Assembly (NCBI RefSeq): GCF_950295315.1
Contig: NC_080171.1
Span: forward strand, 30,076,682 to 30,140,681
DNA: 64,000 nucleotides
Direction of reading: 5' to 3'
From: Erinaceus europaeus
Taxonomy: Eukaryota; Chordata; Mammalia; Eulipotyphla; Erinaceidae
In this document: in pieces, positions 63,967 to 64,000 of the stretch
Layout: each line of letters opens with the position of its first letter
How positions within the stretch are numbered: position 1 is the stretch's first letter
Translations under genes and position numbers: made by a program
Notes under the pieces: generated by a model
Seen by the model: the letters and a program-made list of their open reading frames with translations, nothing else
What the model was told of the DNA's origin: nothing
The model's database searches: none

Positions 63967-64000
63967 GGGAGTCAGGCGGTAGCACAGTGGGTTAAGCGCA
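63967..64000 (+). mobile_element. tRNA-derived SINE, young type, cut by window end
   Basis: GGGAGTCAGGCGGTAGCACA then GGGTTAAGCGCA: the first 34 bases of the young SINE. Confidence 0.88.

Noticed and set aside
781..64000. tRNA-like A and B boxes at the heads of many SINEs taken as tRNA genes
   Set aside because: They are embedded in SINE copies with pyrimidine tracts, A-rich tails and target duplications, and lack cloverleaf pairing.

Overview
This window looks like mammalian genomic DNA, most likely from a hedgehog (Erinaceidae). The main reason is a very abundant young tRNA-derived SINE: head GGGAGTCGGGCGGTAGC, then TTAAGCGCA, two facing GGTGAAGC/GCTTCACC-type blocks, and a CAACAA-rich, A-rich tail. 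This resembles the hedgehog lineage-specific SINE as I remember it. The species call is inference; the repeats are read directly. I found no host protein-coding exon, no intact RNA gene, no CRISPR array and no bacterial or phage gene. Essentially every long reading frame lies in a retrotransposon or is a chance frame in low-complexity DNA.

Layout. 1-1600 is an antisense L1 3' UTR with a SINE insert, followed by a tRNA-Phe half retropseudogene (1707-1744). 4322-17668 is one near-full-length antisense L1: long 3' UTR, broken ORF2, ORF1 remnant, 5' UTR. It is split by a SINE, by a 7SK retropseudogene (12896-13131) and by a complete LTR element (7469-11718) with a 6-bp target duplication. That LTR element was itself hit by a younger L1 (8650-10145) with a 16-bp duplication. 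17.7-25 kb holds old L1 fragments, SINEs and microsatellites. 25028-27590 is a 5'-truncated non-LTR retrotransposon whose reverse transcriptase is clearly not L1-like (Jockey/BS-like by motif). Two shorter copies of its 3' end lie at 29562-29787 and 60683-61249, both with target duplications. 28-51 kb is dense with SINEs and relics of ancient L1s, plus an MLT1-type LTR.

51278-53838 is a second member of the LTR-element family, on the plus strand, with its own 6-bp duplication, primer-binding site and polypurine tract. 55610-58231 is a 5'-truncated sense L1. The right end carries two probable solo LTRs (59.7-60.3 kb and 62.2-62.6 kb), an 80-bp mariner-type MITE (63070-63149) and another L1 3' UTR.

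The elements form a layered insertion record rather than a pathway. L1 machinery probably moved the SINEs and the 7SK and tRNA retropseudogenes. The two LTR elements carry no recognisable gag, pol or env and would depend on proteins made elsewhere. The most noteworthy items are the non-L1 LINE, the non-autonomous LTR family with a shared unassigned reading frame, and the two poly(A)-less retropseudogenes. All coordinates of divergent repeats without target duplications are approximate, and all family names come from memory of consensus sequences, not from a search.
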